In this document: positions 16,442 to 23,441 of the stretch, one piece after another
Position numbering within the stretch: the first letter of the stretch is position 1
Layout: each line of letters opens with the position of its first letter
Made by a program: the position numbers and the translations under genes
The notes under the pieces: model-generated
Told to the model about the DNA's origin: nothing
The model's database searches: none
The model's input: only the letters and a program-made list of their open reading frames with translations
Assembly (NCBI GenBank): GCA_003963125.1
Contig: RXJK01000013.1
Span: forward strand, 69,370-103,609
Source: Hyphomicrobiales bacterium
GTDB taxonomy: Bacteria > Pseudomonadota > Alphaproteobacteria > Rhizobiales > Hyphomicrobiaceae
DNA: 34,240 nucleotides
Direction: 5' to 3'

Positions 16442-17143
16442 CTAATCGGCCGCACGTCGGCCTTTTCGAGACCCACTGCGATCTGCGAGGATCTTGAGGA
16501 GATCCGTGCGCACCGCCTCGATGTGCCGGCGCAGAAGTTCGCACCCCGCATCCACCTTGCGTTTGCGGGCGCAGCGGATGAGTTCCGCATGTTCCTTCTC
16601 GGCCCGCTTCATGGCCGACGGGGTCGAGAGCTGGACACGTGTATAGCGATCGCTTGTTTGCAGAAGCCCCGCCACGATGCTTGCGGTACGTGGCAGATTG
16701 GCTCGCGCGTAGAGCGCCGCGTGCAGTTCCGCGTTGAGCGTGCCCCACTGCGCGATGTCGCCGGCCGCGATGGCGCCGGAGAACCGGGCCTGGATGGCCT
16801 CGATCTGCTCCAGGTCATCGTCGCCGAGCGCAGGGATCGACCGCGCCAGGAGCCGCGGCTCGAGCAGCGCGCGCAGATCGAAAACGTCGTTGATCTCTTC
16901 CAGCGAGAGGCTGGTGACCACGGCGCCCTTGTGCGGTTCGATCCGCACCAGCCCTTCCGCTTCGAGGATGAAAAGGGCCTCCCGCACGGGGATGCGGCTC
17001 ACAGCATAGGCAGCCGCCAACGCATCCTGCCGCAGTTGCGCGCCCGACGCGAGGGTGCCGCTCAGGATGTCCTGCCGCAAGCGGTCCGCGATCGCCGCGG
17101 AAAGCGTCCGGTGCTTCAGCGCCTTGTCCGGCATGCCCTGCAT
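16442..17143 (-). CDS. GntR-family transcriptional regulator, FCD (FadR/VanR) type (233 aa)
   Basis: FCD-type GntR proteins bind small carboxylate ligands and usually repress a neighbouring catabolic operon. The winged-helix domain spans about residues 12-80 (LSAAIADRLRQDILSG, then the recognition region AVSRIPVREALFILEAEGLV). The effector domain begins at DVFDLRALLEPRLL and includes LHAALYARANLPR. A longer frame reaches 17278 but would run through the promoter and into the divergent gene. ATG 17143 (or 17134, with AGGG close by) is therefore chosen. The gene is divergent from the TRAP operon, which it probably controls, and the operator candidate overlaps its own -10, suggesting autoregulation. 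Confidence 0.9.
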   Translation of the reverse strand: MQGMPDKALKHRTLSAAIADRLRQDILSGTLASGAQLRQDALAAAYAVSRIPVREALFILEAEGLVRIEPHKGAVVTSLSLEEINDVFDLRALLEPRLLARSIPALGDDDLEQIEAIQARFSGAIAAGDIAQWGTLNAELHAALYARANLPRTASIVAGLLQTSDRYTRVQLSTPSAMKRAEKEHAELIRCARKRKVDAGCELLRRHIEAVRTDLLKILADRSGSRKGRRAAD

Positions 17144-17170
17144 TTGGGCGTTTTGCTCGCTTTTTTGCTG

Positions 17171-17212
17171 TTGACCTGCAGATTTTATACAATCTACAAA
17201 AGGACGTCGCAA
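17171..17212. promoter_or_regulatory. Divergent promoters with a GntR operator candidate
   Basis: ATTTTATACAAT (17182-17193) is a near-palindrome resembling the TTGTATACAA-type sites bound by FCD GntR regulators. On the minus strand TTGCGA (17212-17207) and TATAAA (17189-17184) are spaced 17 bases apart, a good sigma-70-type promoter for the regulator. On the plus strand TTGACC (17171) with TACAAA (17195-17200, 18-base spacing) could serve the TRAP operon. The operator overlaps both. Confidence 0.6.
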
Positions 17213-17232
17213 CCGTTTCTCTCTGACTGTCG

Positions 17233-17865
17233 ATGACGCCAGCCCAATCCCAGAGCCTATCCCCCGCGCCTCCGGCACTCCCCGTACGGATGCTGATGGC
17301 CACGTCCCTGGGCCTCCTCAAGCTCGAACGCTGGACCATCGCGGGCTTCATGTTTCTGCTGACGGCGCTGATCCTCCTCAATGTGGTCACGCGCTATTCC
17401 GGTATGCCGATCTACTGGATCGACGAATCCGCGGTCTATTCCGTGGTCTGGCTGACCTTCATCGGCGCCTCCGCCATGACGCGCATGCGGCTCGATTTCG
17501 CCGTCACGCTGCTCACCGAGCGCCTGTCGGAAAAGGGAGCGAACATCGCCCGCGCGCTATCGAGCGCGAGCATCGTCGCGTTCGGCCTGCTGCTCGCCTG
17601 GATGAGCTGGCTTTGGCTCGACCCCGTCGGCTTCGCGCAAGCGGGCTTCGATGCCAAGGTCTTCGCCGGCAGGACCTTCAACTTCATCTACACCGAGCGC
17701 ACCCAGACGCTGAACTGGCCGACGTGGGTGCTCTACCTGATCATGCCCATCTTTGCAGTGTCGATGGTAATCCACGGCCTCGCGGTCCTGGCGGAGGACC
17801 TGGGCCTGGCGCCGCGCGCATCGCTCCCGGGCTTCGCGTCGGGCGAAGCGGCAGGGATCAACTGA
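17233..17865 (+). CDS. TRAP transporter small permease (DctQ-like, 210 aa)
   Basis: DctQ is the four-helix membrane subunit of TRAP transporters, which use ion gradients and a periplasmic receptor to take up organic acids. Hydrophobic segments begin near 36 (TIAGFMFLLTALILLNVVTRY), 68, 110 and 165. The sequences WIDESAVYSVVWLTFIGASAM and MRLDFAVTLLTERL match the conserved region around the second helix. It starts at ATG 17233, 38 bases past the divergent promoter region, and is followed by the large permease after one base. The insertion near residues 130-155 is slightly long for the family. Confidence 0.92.
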   Translation: MTPAQSQSLSPAPPALPVRMLMATSLGLLKLERWTIAGFMFLLTALILLNVVTRYSGMPIYWIDESAVYSVVWLTFIGASAMTRMRLDFAVTLLTERLSEKGANIARALSSASIVAFGLLLAWMSWLWLDPVGFAQAGFDAKVFAGRTFNFIYTERTQTLNWPTWVLYLIMPIFAVSMVIHGLAVLAEDLGLAPRASLPGFASGEAAGIN

Positions 17866-17866
17866 G

Positions 17867-19132
17867 ATGATAACCCTCGCCGCCTTCCTCGCCATGATGC
17901 TTCTCGGCATCCCGATCGCGCTCTGCCTCGGGCTCGGCGGTGTGGTCTACATCGCAGCGAGTGGCAATCCGCTGCTCTATCCCAACTACCCGCTCCAGCT
18001 CTTCGGTGGCGTCGACAGCTACGGCCTGATCGCCATCCCGCTCTTCATCCTGATCGGCGAGATCATGAACGGCGGCGGCATCACGCAGCGCATCGTCGAT
18101 CTGTCCATGGCCTTCCTCGGCAGTCTGCGCGGCGGCCTTGCCTACGTGAACGTGCTCGCCAACATGCTCGTCTCGTCGATCCTCGGCTCCGCCACGGCGC
18201 AGGTGGCCATCATGGCGCAGATCATGGTGCCGGCCATGGAGAAGAAGGGCTACGACAAGACCTTTGCCGCTGGCCTCACGGCCTATGGCGGCATGCTTGG
18301 CCCCATCATCCCCCCGTCCGTGATGTTCGTCGTCTACGCGGCCCTTGCGCAGGCCTCGGTGAGCGACATGCTGATCGCCGGCATCGTGCCGGGGATCATC
18401 CTCACGGCGATGTTCTGCCTCGTCATCGCGGTACTGGGCTTCATCCACAACTTCCCCGGTGGCGACAAGCAGACGCTACGCGAACGCACCCGCACCGTGC
18501 TCAGCGCCGCGCCGACGCTGCTGATCCCGATCGTCATCGTCGGCTCGATCCTGAGCGGGCTCGCCAATGCAACGGAAGCCGCCGCCGTCGGCTCGGTCGC
18601 TGCGGCGCTGATAGGGCGCTACTGGACGAAAGAGTTCCGCTTCGCGCAGTTGCCCGAGATGATGCTGCGGGGAGGTATCTACTCCGCGATCGTCCTGTTC
18701 CTTGTGGCGACAGCGGCGGTGTTCTCCTGGGTCCTCGTCTACGGCAAGATCCCGCAGGCCGTCGCTGCATCGATCCAGGCCATCGCCAAGGATCCAATCA
18801 CCTTCATGCTGCTCGTGAACGTGGCGCTGCTCGTCATCGGCACGGTGATCGATGGCGTGCCCGGCCTCATCATGACGGTGCCGATCCTGCTGCCCATCGC
18901 GACGGAGGTCTACGGCATCGACCCGCGCCAGTTCGGCGTCGTCGTGGTCGTCAACCTCGTGCTCGGTCTGCTCTCGCCACCCGTCGGTCTCTGCTTCTTC
19001 GTCGCGGCCGCCGTCACCGGCGCCAAACCGGGCCGCATGTTCATGGCGACGCTGCCCTTCTTCGTCATTTCCTGCGTCCTGCTCGTGCTGTTGTCCATCT
19101 TCCCCTGGCTCTCGCTTGCTCTCGTGAAGTGA
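17867..19132 (+). CDS. TRAP transporter large permease (DctM-like, 421 aa)
   Basis: DctM forms the transport channel of TRAP systems. It is hydrophobic throughout, with around a dozen membrane segments. Typical motifs are present: LGIPIALCLGLGG, AIPLFILIGEIMNGGGI, ANMLVSSILGSATAQVA, YGGMLGPIIPPSVMFVVYA, IDGVPGLIMTVPILLPIA, and LVLGLLSPPVGLCFFV. The length is normal. It begins one base after the DctQ stop and ends 23 bases before the receptor gene, so the three genes form one operon. Confidence 0.95.
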   Translation: MITLAAFLAMMLLGIPIALCLGLGGVVYIAASGNPLLYPNYPLQLFGGVDSYGLIAIPLFILIGEIMNGGGITQRIVDLSMAFLGSLRGGLAYVNVLANMLVSSILGSATAQVAIMAQIMVPAMEKKGYDKTFAAGLTAYGGMLGPIIPPSVMFVVYAALAQASVSDMLIAGIVPGIILTAMFCLVIAVLGFIHNFPGGDKQTLRERTRTVLSAAPTLLIPIVIVGSILSGLANATEAAAVGSVAAALIGRYWTKEFRFAQLPEMMLRGGIYSAIVLFLVATAAVFSWVLVYGKIPQAVAASIQAIAKDPITFMLLVNVALLVIGTVIDGVPGLIMTVPILLPIATEVYGIDPRQFGVVVVVNLVLGLLSPPVGLCFFVAAAVTGAKPGRMFMATLPFFVISCVLLVLLSIFPWLSLALVK

Positions 19133-19155
19133 TCCCTTTGACTTGGAGACCTCTC

Positions 19156-20145
19156 ATGGCCCTGACACGCCGCAAATTCCTCGCTGCCACCGCTGCCGGC
19201 GCGTTGCCGCTCGCAGCACCCTCGCTGTCGCTGGCCCAGGCCAAGGAAATGCGCCTCGGCATCCTGACGCCCGCCGGTCATCCCTGGAACCGCGCCGCCC
19301 TCAAGGTCGCCGAGACGCTGGCTGCGGAGACGAAGGGCCGCCTCAGCCTGACGGTGTTCCACTCGGGCCAGCTCGGCAACGAAGCGGCGATGCTGCAGCA
19401 GATGCAGTCGGGCGCCCTCGACATGGGCTGGATCATGGCGGCGGAACTGGGTTCGCGCGTGCCGACCATCGCCGCGATCACCGCGCCCTACGTGGTCGAT
19501 TCGACACCGAAGATCGCCAAGCTCGTGCGCGATCCCATCGCCATGAAGCTGTTCGATGTGCTTCCCGCCGAAACGGGCACGATCGGCCTCGCCTGGGGCA
19601 TCACTGGCATGCGCGCGATCTTCTCGGCCAAGGACATCTCGACGCTCGCCGACATCAAGGGCATGAAGCTGCGCATCAACCCGACGCCGGCCTACCGCGA
19701 TTTCTACCAGCTTCTCGGCGCCGCCCCGACGCCGATCCCGACGCCGCAGGTGTTCGACGCGATGACCAACGGCCAGGTCGACGGCCTCGAGGCCGACCTC
19801 GAGTTCTCCTGGAACCAGCGTTTCGATAAGGTGTCGAAGGTCATTCTGCAGATGAACGCGATCTTCATGCCCGTCATCGCCCTCGTCTCGGGTCGCGTCT
19901 GGCAAACGACGCCCGCTGCGGACCGCGAACTCATCACCAAGGCGGTCAAGTCCGCGCTCGACACCCAGATCGACGAGCTGGCCGTCAACGAGCCCAAGCT
20001 CATCGAGCAGTTCAAGGCCGCGCCGATCCCGATCCGCACCGCCAATCGCGCGGATGCCGAAGCCGTCGTTGCCGAGTACGATAAGATCTGGCTTCCCAAG
20101 GCGCCGATCCTTGCCGATCTGCGCAAGGTCGGAAAGACGCTCTAA
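19156..20145 (+). CDS. TRAP transporter substrate-binding protein (DctP-like), Tat signal (329 aa)
   Basis: DctP is the periplasmic receptor that hands solute to DctQM. The N-terminus TRRKFLAATAAGALPLA contains a twin-arginine motif followed by a hydrophobic stretch ending near SLAQA, predicting Tat export. Family segments include FHSGQLGNEAAMLQQMQSGALDM, KLRINPTPAYRDFYQLLGA, and FDAMTNGQVDGLEADLEF. The conserved Arg of the TRAP ligand site is expected within MKLRINPTP. The start at 19156 has GGAG seven bases before it; an upstream GTG at 19129 overlaps dctM but spoils the leader. The ligand is probably a carboxylate and may be the substrate of the DHDPS-family enzyme that follows. Confidence 0.92.
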   Translation: MALTRRKFLAATAAGALPLAAPSLSLAQAKEMRLGILTPAGHPWNRAALKVAETLAAETKGRLSLTVFHSGQLGNEAAMLQQMQSGALDMGWIMAAELGSRVPTIAAITAPYVVDSTPKIAKLVRDPIAMKLFDVLPAETGTIGLAWGITGMRAIFSAKDISTLADIKGMKLRINPTPAYRDFYQLLGAAPTPIPTPQVFDAMTNGQVDGLEADLEFSWNQRFDKVSKVILQMNAIFMPVIALVSGRVWQTTPAADRELITKAVKSALDTQIDELAVNEPKLIEQFKAAPIPIRTANRADAEAVVAEYDKIWLPKAPILADLRKVGKTL

Positions 20146-20222
20146 CAAGAAGACGCTTGGGCCCGCGCACCTGAGTGCGGGCGCCACGCGCATCCTCAAC
20201 ACGGGGCAGGAAGGACAAAGCT

Positions 20223-21161
20223 ATGGCGAGAGCATCGATCTTCACGGGCGTCGTGCCGGCATTGATGACGCCGTGCGACGCGGCCGGCAAACCGCAGTTC
20301 CACCTGATGGTGCGCAAGGCGCAAGAGCTCATGGCCGCCGGAATGTCGGCCATGGTCTATTGCGGATCGATGGGCGACTGGCCTCTCCTTAGCGACGAGC
20401 AACGCATGGAGGGTGTCGAGGCCCTGGTGAAGGCCGACATCCCGGTGATCGTCGGAACCGGCGCGCAGAGCCCGAAACGTGCGGCGGCCCTCGCGGCGCA
20501 CGCGCGCAAGGTAGGCGCCAAAGGATTGATGGTGATCCCGCGCGTACTCTCACGCGGATCCTCGGTCGCGGCTCAGCGCGCGCACTTCGAGGGCATTCTG
20601 GAGGCGGCCGGCGGCCTCCCCGCCGTGATCTACAACAGCCCCTACTACGGCTTCGAGACGCGCGCCGATCTCTTCTTCGAACTGCGCCGCCGCTTCCCCA
20701 ATCTGATTGGCTTCAAGGAGTTCGGCGGCGCCGCCTCACTGAGCTATGCCGCTCAGCACATCACGGGAGCGGACCCGGACGTGACGCTGATGGTCGGCGT
20801 CGACACGCAGGTCTTCCACGGCTACGTGAACTGCGGGGCCGTCGGCACCATCACCGGCATCGGTAATGTGTTGCCCAAGGAAGTGCTGCACCTCGTGTCG
20901 TTGTGTGAGAAAGCGGCCAAGGGGGATGCCGGCGCGCGGCGCAAGGCGCTCGAACTCGAAGCAGCACTCGGCGTGCTCTCGTCGTTCGATGAGGGCGTCG
21001 ACCTAGTGCTCTTCTACAAGTACCTGATGGTCCTCGCAGGCAACCCCGAGTACGAGCATCACTTCAACGCGACGGACGCCCTGTCTTCGAGCCAGCGACG
21101 CTACGCCGAGGATCAGTTCCGCCTATTCCAGGCCTGGTACCGGAGCTGGCACGAGGCCTGA
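20223..21161 (+). CDS. DHDPS-superfamily lyase/deaminase, resembling 1-pyrroline-4-hydroxy-2-carboxylate deaminase (312 aa)
   Basis: Members form a Schiff base with a Lys to split or deaminate oxo acids. The Schiff-base Lys165 lies in IGFKEFGGA and the catalytic Tyr137 in VIYNSPYYG. The substrate loop reads YCGSMGDWPLL (46-56) instead of the GTTGE found in DapA-type enzymes. From memory this variant, with MVIPRVLSRGS and LSSFDEG, fits the rhizobial 1-pyrroline-4-hydroxy-2-carboxylate deaminases of hydroxyproline breakdown. That assignment is an inference. The start at 20223 has GGAAGGA upstream. It closes the TRAP operon. Hydroxyproline epimerase and oxidase genes are not in the window, so another substrate is possible. 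Confidence 0.85.
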   Translation: MARASIFTGVVPALMTPCDAAGKPQFHLMVRKAQELMAAGMSAMVYCGSMGDWPLLSDEQRMEGVEALVKADIPVIVGTGAQSPKRAAALAAHARKVGAKGLMVIPRVLSRGSSVAAQRAHFEGILEAAGGLPAVIYNSPYYGFETRADLFFELRRRFPNLIGFKEFGGAASLSYAAQHITGADPDVTLMVGVDTQVFHGYVNCGAVGTITGIGNVLPKEVLHLVSLCEKAAKGDAGARRKALELEAALGVLSSFDEGVDLVLFYKYLMVLAGNPEYEHHFNATDALSSSQRRYAEDQFRLFQAWYRSWHEA

Positions 21162-21266
21162 GCGGCGCCATCTCCGCGGTCGCGACGGCGTTCTGCTCAT
21201 CGTCGAAGCGCGGTTGATATTGGTCATCGGCGCGGCAGTGGCGACTGACCCCGAGGCGATACGATT

Positions 21267-21291
21267 GCCGACCGTTGGACGATCGGTCGGC
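21267..21291. terminator. Stem-loop between convergent genes
   Basis: GCCGACCG (21267-21274) pairs perfectly with CGGTCGGC (21284-21291) around a 9-base loop. It lies between the end of the DHDPS-family gene (21161) and the end of the oppositely oriented ATP-grasp gene (21308). No T-tract follows on either strand, so it may be a weak or Rho-assisted terminator. Confidence 0.45.
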
Positions 21292-21307
21292 GCAAGCATC
21301 TTTCCAT

Positions 21308-22513
21308 TCAGATGACGTGACGAACTTCCGCGACCGAGCCGTCGGCGGGCCCGTTGCAGCCTGCAAATCGCAGCAGTCCCGGGTCATCCCAGGGAATATC
21401 GCGATGGCGGTGGCCGGCGTCGGCGCCATCGACGCGAAGGGAACCGGGCATCAGCATCACCTCGATGTCGCCCCGCGCGCTCCACCGCTCCCTCACCAGT
21501 TGGCCGGCCGCGAACTCGGTCGCGAGCCGCTGCGCGAGATCGCAGTGAACGAGCGGGCCAAGGTGGCAAACTTGAATGGGCCGCGGATTGCATTCGAGCA
21601 GGTACGCCTGCTCCGTTCCGTCCTCGATCATGAAATCGAAGCCCAGGAAGCCGGTGGCGCCGAATGCTTCGATCATGCGCGCAGAGGCCGCGGCCATGGC
21701 AGGGTTCTCGCACAGGCGCACGCACGTGCTGGGTCCTGTCGGAGACGCCGTGGCTGTAGGCAGACCGGCGAACCCTGCGAGCATCTCCCCTTGCCATGCG
21801 AGCGCACAATACATCGCCGGTCGGCCGGCGATTGCCTTCTGGACATCGACCGCGGGCGCGCTTGGATACCAGTCGCGTCCGAGCCAACTCCGCAGCACGG
21901 CCTTGCCCGCCGACCAGACGTTGCGGGGCTGCCCCAACGCCGTAGCGAGCGCAGCCGCGTCCTGGCAAAGGGTGACGCCCTGCCCGGCCCAGCTGAACGA
22001 GGTCTTCACATAGACCGGATAACCGATGCGCTCCGCCACACGCACGGCGTCTGCGGCGCAGCTGACGGTCACACCCTCGGGGACCCGCACGCCGAGACGT
22101 CTCGCGAGATCGAGCGTGGCGCTCTTGTGCAGCATCGCATCGAGCATCTCCGGCCGGCCCAAGGACCTGACGACCGTGTCGAGGGCTGCATCGGCATCGC
22201 CGCGTTTCAGCCTGCGCCGGACGAACGCATGAAGAAGCGCCACCACCTGCTCGTCGGCTGGTATGAGCAGTCGTGGCCGGCAGCTTTCGATCGCCTCGCC
22301 GAGAGCACGGAAGAGGTGCCGTGAGGCGCGCGTAGGAGGCAGCCGGAAGCGGCGCGCGACATGGTCGCTCGCGGCCAGCGCATTGCGATCCGGACACAAG
22401 GCGGCGATCGACAGCCCGGCTCTCGCAAGGGCACCCGGCAGTCGTGCCGGCCCCCAGCGGCCCTCTTCCATGGCCACGACGAGAATGTCTGTCTGGCGCA
22501 CGATTATCGCCAC
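21308..22513 (-). CDS. ATP-grasp domain protein (401 aa)
   Basis: ATP-grasp enzymes join a carboxylate to an amine, thiol or other nucleophile through an acyl-phosphate. The pre-ATP-grasp domain spans about residues 8-115 (DILVVAMEEGRWGPARLPGA). The ATP-binding strand VYVKTSFSWAGQGV has the Lys and the Gly-rich loop. The metal site is in LLECNPRPIQVCHLG (E-x-N-P-R). The GTG start at 22513 overlaps the previous gene by 10 bases; starting later would remove the first beta strand. It is the last gene of the leftward polysaccharide operon. It resembles stand-alone carbamoyl-phosphate-synthase-like ligases, some of which add amino acids to other molecules. Attachment of an amino acid to the exopolysaccharide is conjecture. 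Confidence 0.85.
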   Translation of the reverse strand: MAIIVRQTDILVVAMEEGRWGPARLPGALARAGLSIAALCPDRNALAASDHVARRFRLPPTRASRHLFRALGEAIESCRPRLLIPADEQVVALLHAFVRRRLKRGDADAALDTVVRSLGRPEMLDAMLHKSATLDLARRLGVRVPEGVTVSCAADAVRVAERIGYPVYVKTSFSWAGQGVTLCQDAAALATALGQPRNVWSAGKAVLRSWLGRDWYPSAPAVDVQKAIAGRPAMYCALAWQGEMLAGFAGLPTATASPTGPSTCVRLCENPAMAAASARMIEAFGATGFLGFDFMIEDGTEQAYLLECNPRPIQVCHLGPLVHCDLAQRLATEFAAGQLVRERWSARGDIEVMLMPGSLRVDGADAGHRHRDIPWDDPGLLRFAGCNGPADGSVAEVRHVI

Positions 22514-23439
22514 CTCGGCTGCGGCTCAGCGAGCGCGCGCATGAAGGCGAGCCCGCGCGGCCAGGAGGCGGCGACGGCCGCCGCATTGCCCTCGGGCGTG
22601 CCACCGCCCGTGGCGGGGCCCGCGTACGGCGGCGGCCCGGCGATATCGTGCCCGGCGTTCTCGTAGCTCTCGTGAACGCGCAGGATCGACGACCTGAAAA
22701 GCTCCAGGCGACGCATCACCGAGGCGCAGCCCCGTTCCGCCGTCGTGCCTGCAATCCCGGTATCGGCCTTGCCCGAGACGAGCATCACAGGGCAGCCGAT
22801 CCGCTCGACCGGAATGCCATGCAGATCCTCGAGACTGGGGTTCGCCGGATCTGCTCGCATCTCTTCAGGCAACGGCACGCCTTGAACGGCCTTGCCTTGC
22901 CATGTGAAGGCAGGCTCCGCCGTCGGGTCGCCGAAATTATTCGGCTTGTCCTGCTCCCGCCCCACGTAGCATCGCGGCGCATAGGCGATCACGGCAGCCG
23001 GCGAGGAGGATAGAGATGCGGACAGCAAGGCAAGCTCGCCCCCGCGCGACCAGCCGCGCAACACCACCCGCCCGTTTGCGGGGCATGCCTTTTCTCGCAC
23101 CGCGTCGATGGCCGCGAGGACGTATTCCACCGGCAACCGGCTAAGTCTTGGGGGCCGGTGGTCTGCGTTGTGGGTCGCCAGCGCGAGCGCCGGAAAGCCC
23201 TCGTTGGCCAGCGCCATCGCGACCGCGTTGGGCGTTCCGCCCATGGCGCCGGCCAGACAAACAATACCAGGCATCCCTCTAGTTTCGGGAGGCAGGAACA
23301 GATTCCCAACCACGCCCGTGCCGACGAGGGAAATGCGCTCGACCGGCGCCATCGCGCGGGCATCGAGGCTCAAGCCCCTCGTTGCCACCAAAGCTCCAGC
23401 ACCCGCCATGAGACGCCGGCGGCTCACATGCATCCGCAT
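22504..23439 (-). CDS. BAAT_C-type alpha/beta hydrolase, acyl-CoA thioesterase/acyltransferase-like (311 aa)
   Basis: The C-terminal domain of bile-acid-CoA:amino-acid N-acyltransferase and acyl-CoA thioesterases has a GxSxGGELAL nucleophile elbow. It is seen here as RGWSRGGELALLSAS. A late YENAGHDIAGPPPY gives the catalytic His and matches the GH-I-PP signature of that family. The N-terminus has an arginine cluster and a hydrophobic stretch (SRRRLMAGAGALVATRGL), probably a Tat or membrane-targeting signal. The start at 23439 is two bases after the flippase-GNAT stop; 23433 is an alternative. It overlaps the ATP-grasp gene by 10 bases. This protein lacks the separate N-terminal domain of the vertebrate enzymes. 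Acyl donor and acceptor are unknown. Confidence 0.8.
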   Translation of the reverse strand: MRMHVSRRRLMAGAGALVATRGLSLDARAMAPVERISLVGTGVVGNLFLPPETRGMPGIVCLAGAMGGTPNAVAMALANEGFPALALATHNADHRPPRLSRLPVEYVLAAIDAVREKACPANGRVVLRGWSRGGELALLSASLSSSPAAVIAYAPRCYVGREQDKPNNFGDPTAEPAFTWQGKAVQGVPLPEEMRADPANPSLEDLHGIPVERIGCPVMLVSGKADTGIAGTTAERGCASVMRRLELFRSSILRVHESYENAGHDIAGPPPYAGPATGGGTPEGNAAAVAASWPRGLAFMRALAEPQPRWR

Positions 23440-23441
23440 CC

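Noticed and set aside
18910-20202. A 430-codon minus-strand frame opposite the TRAP receptor
   Set aside because: It mirrors dctM/dctP codon structure and lacks any family motif.
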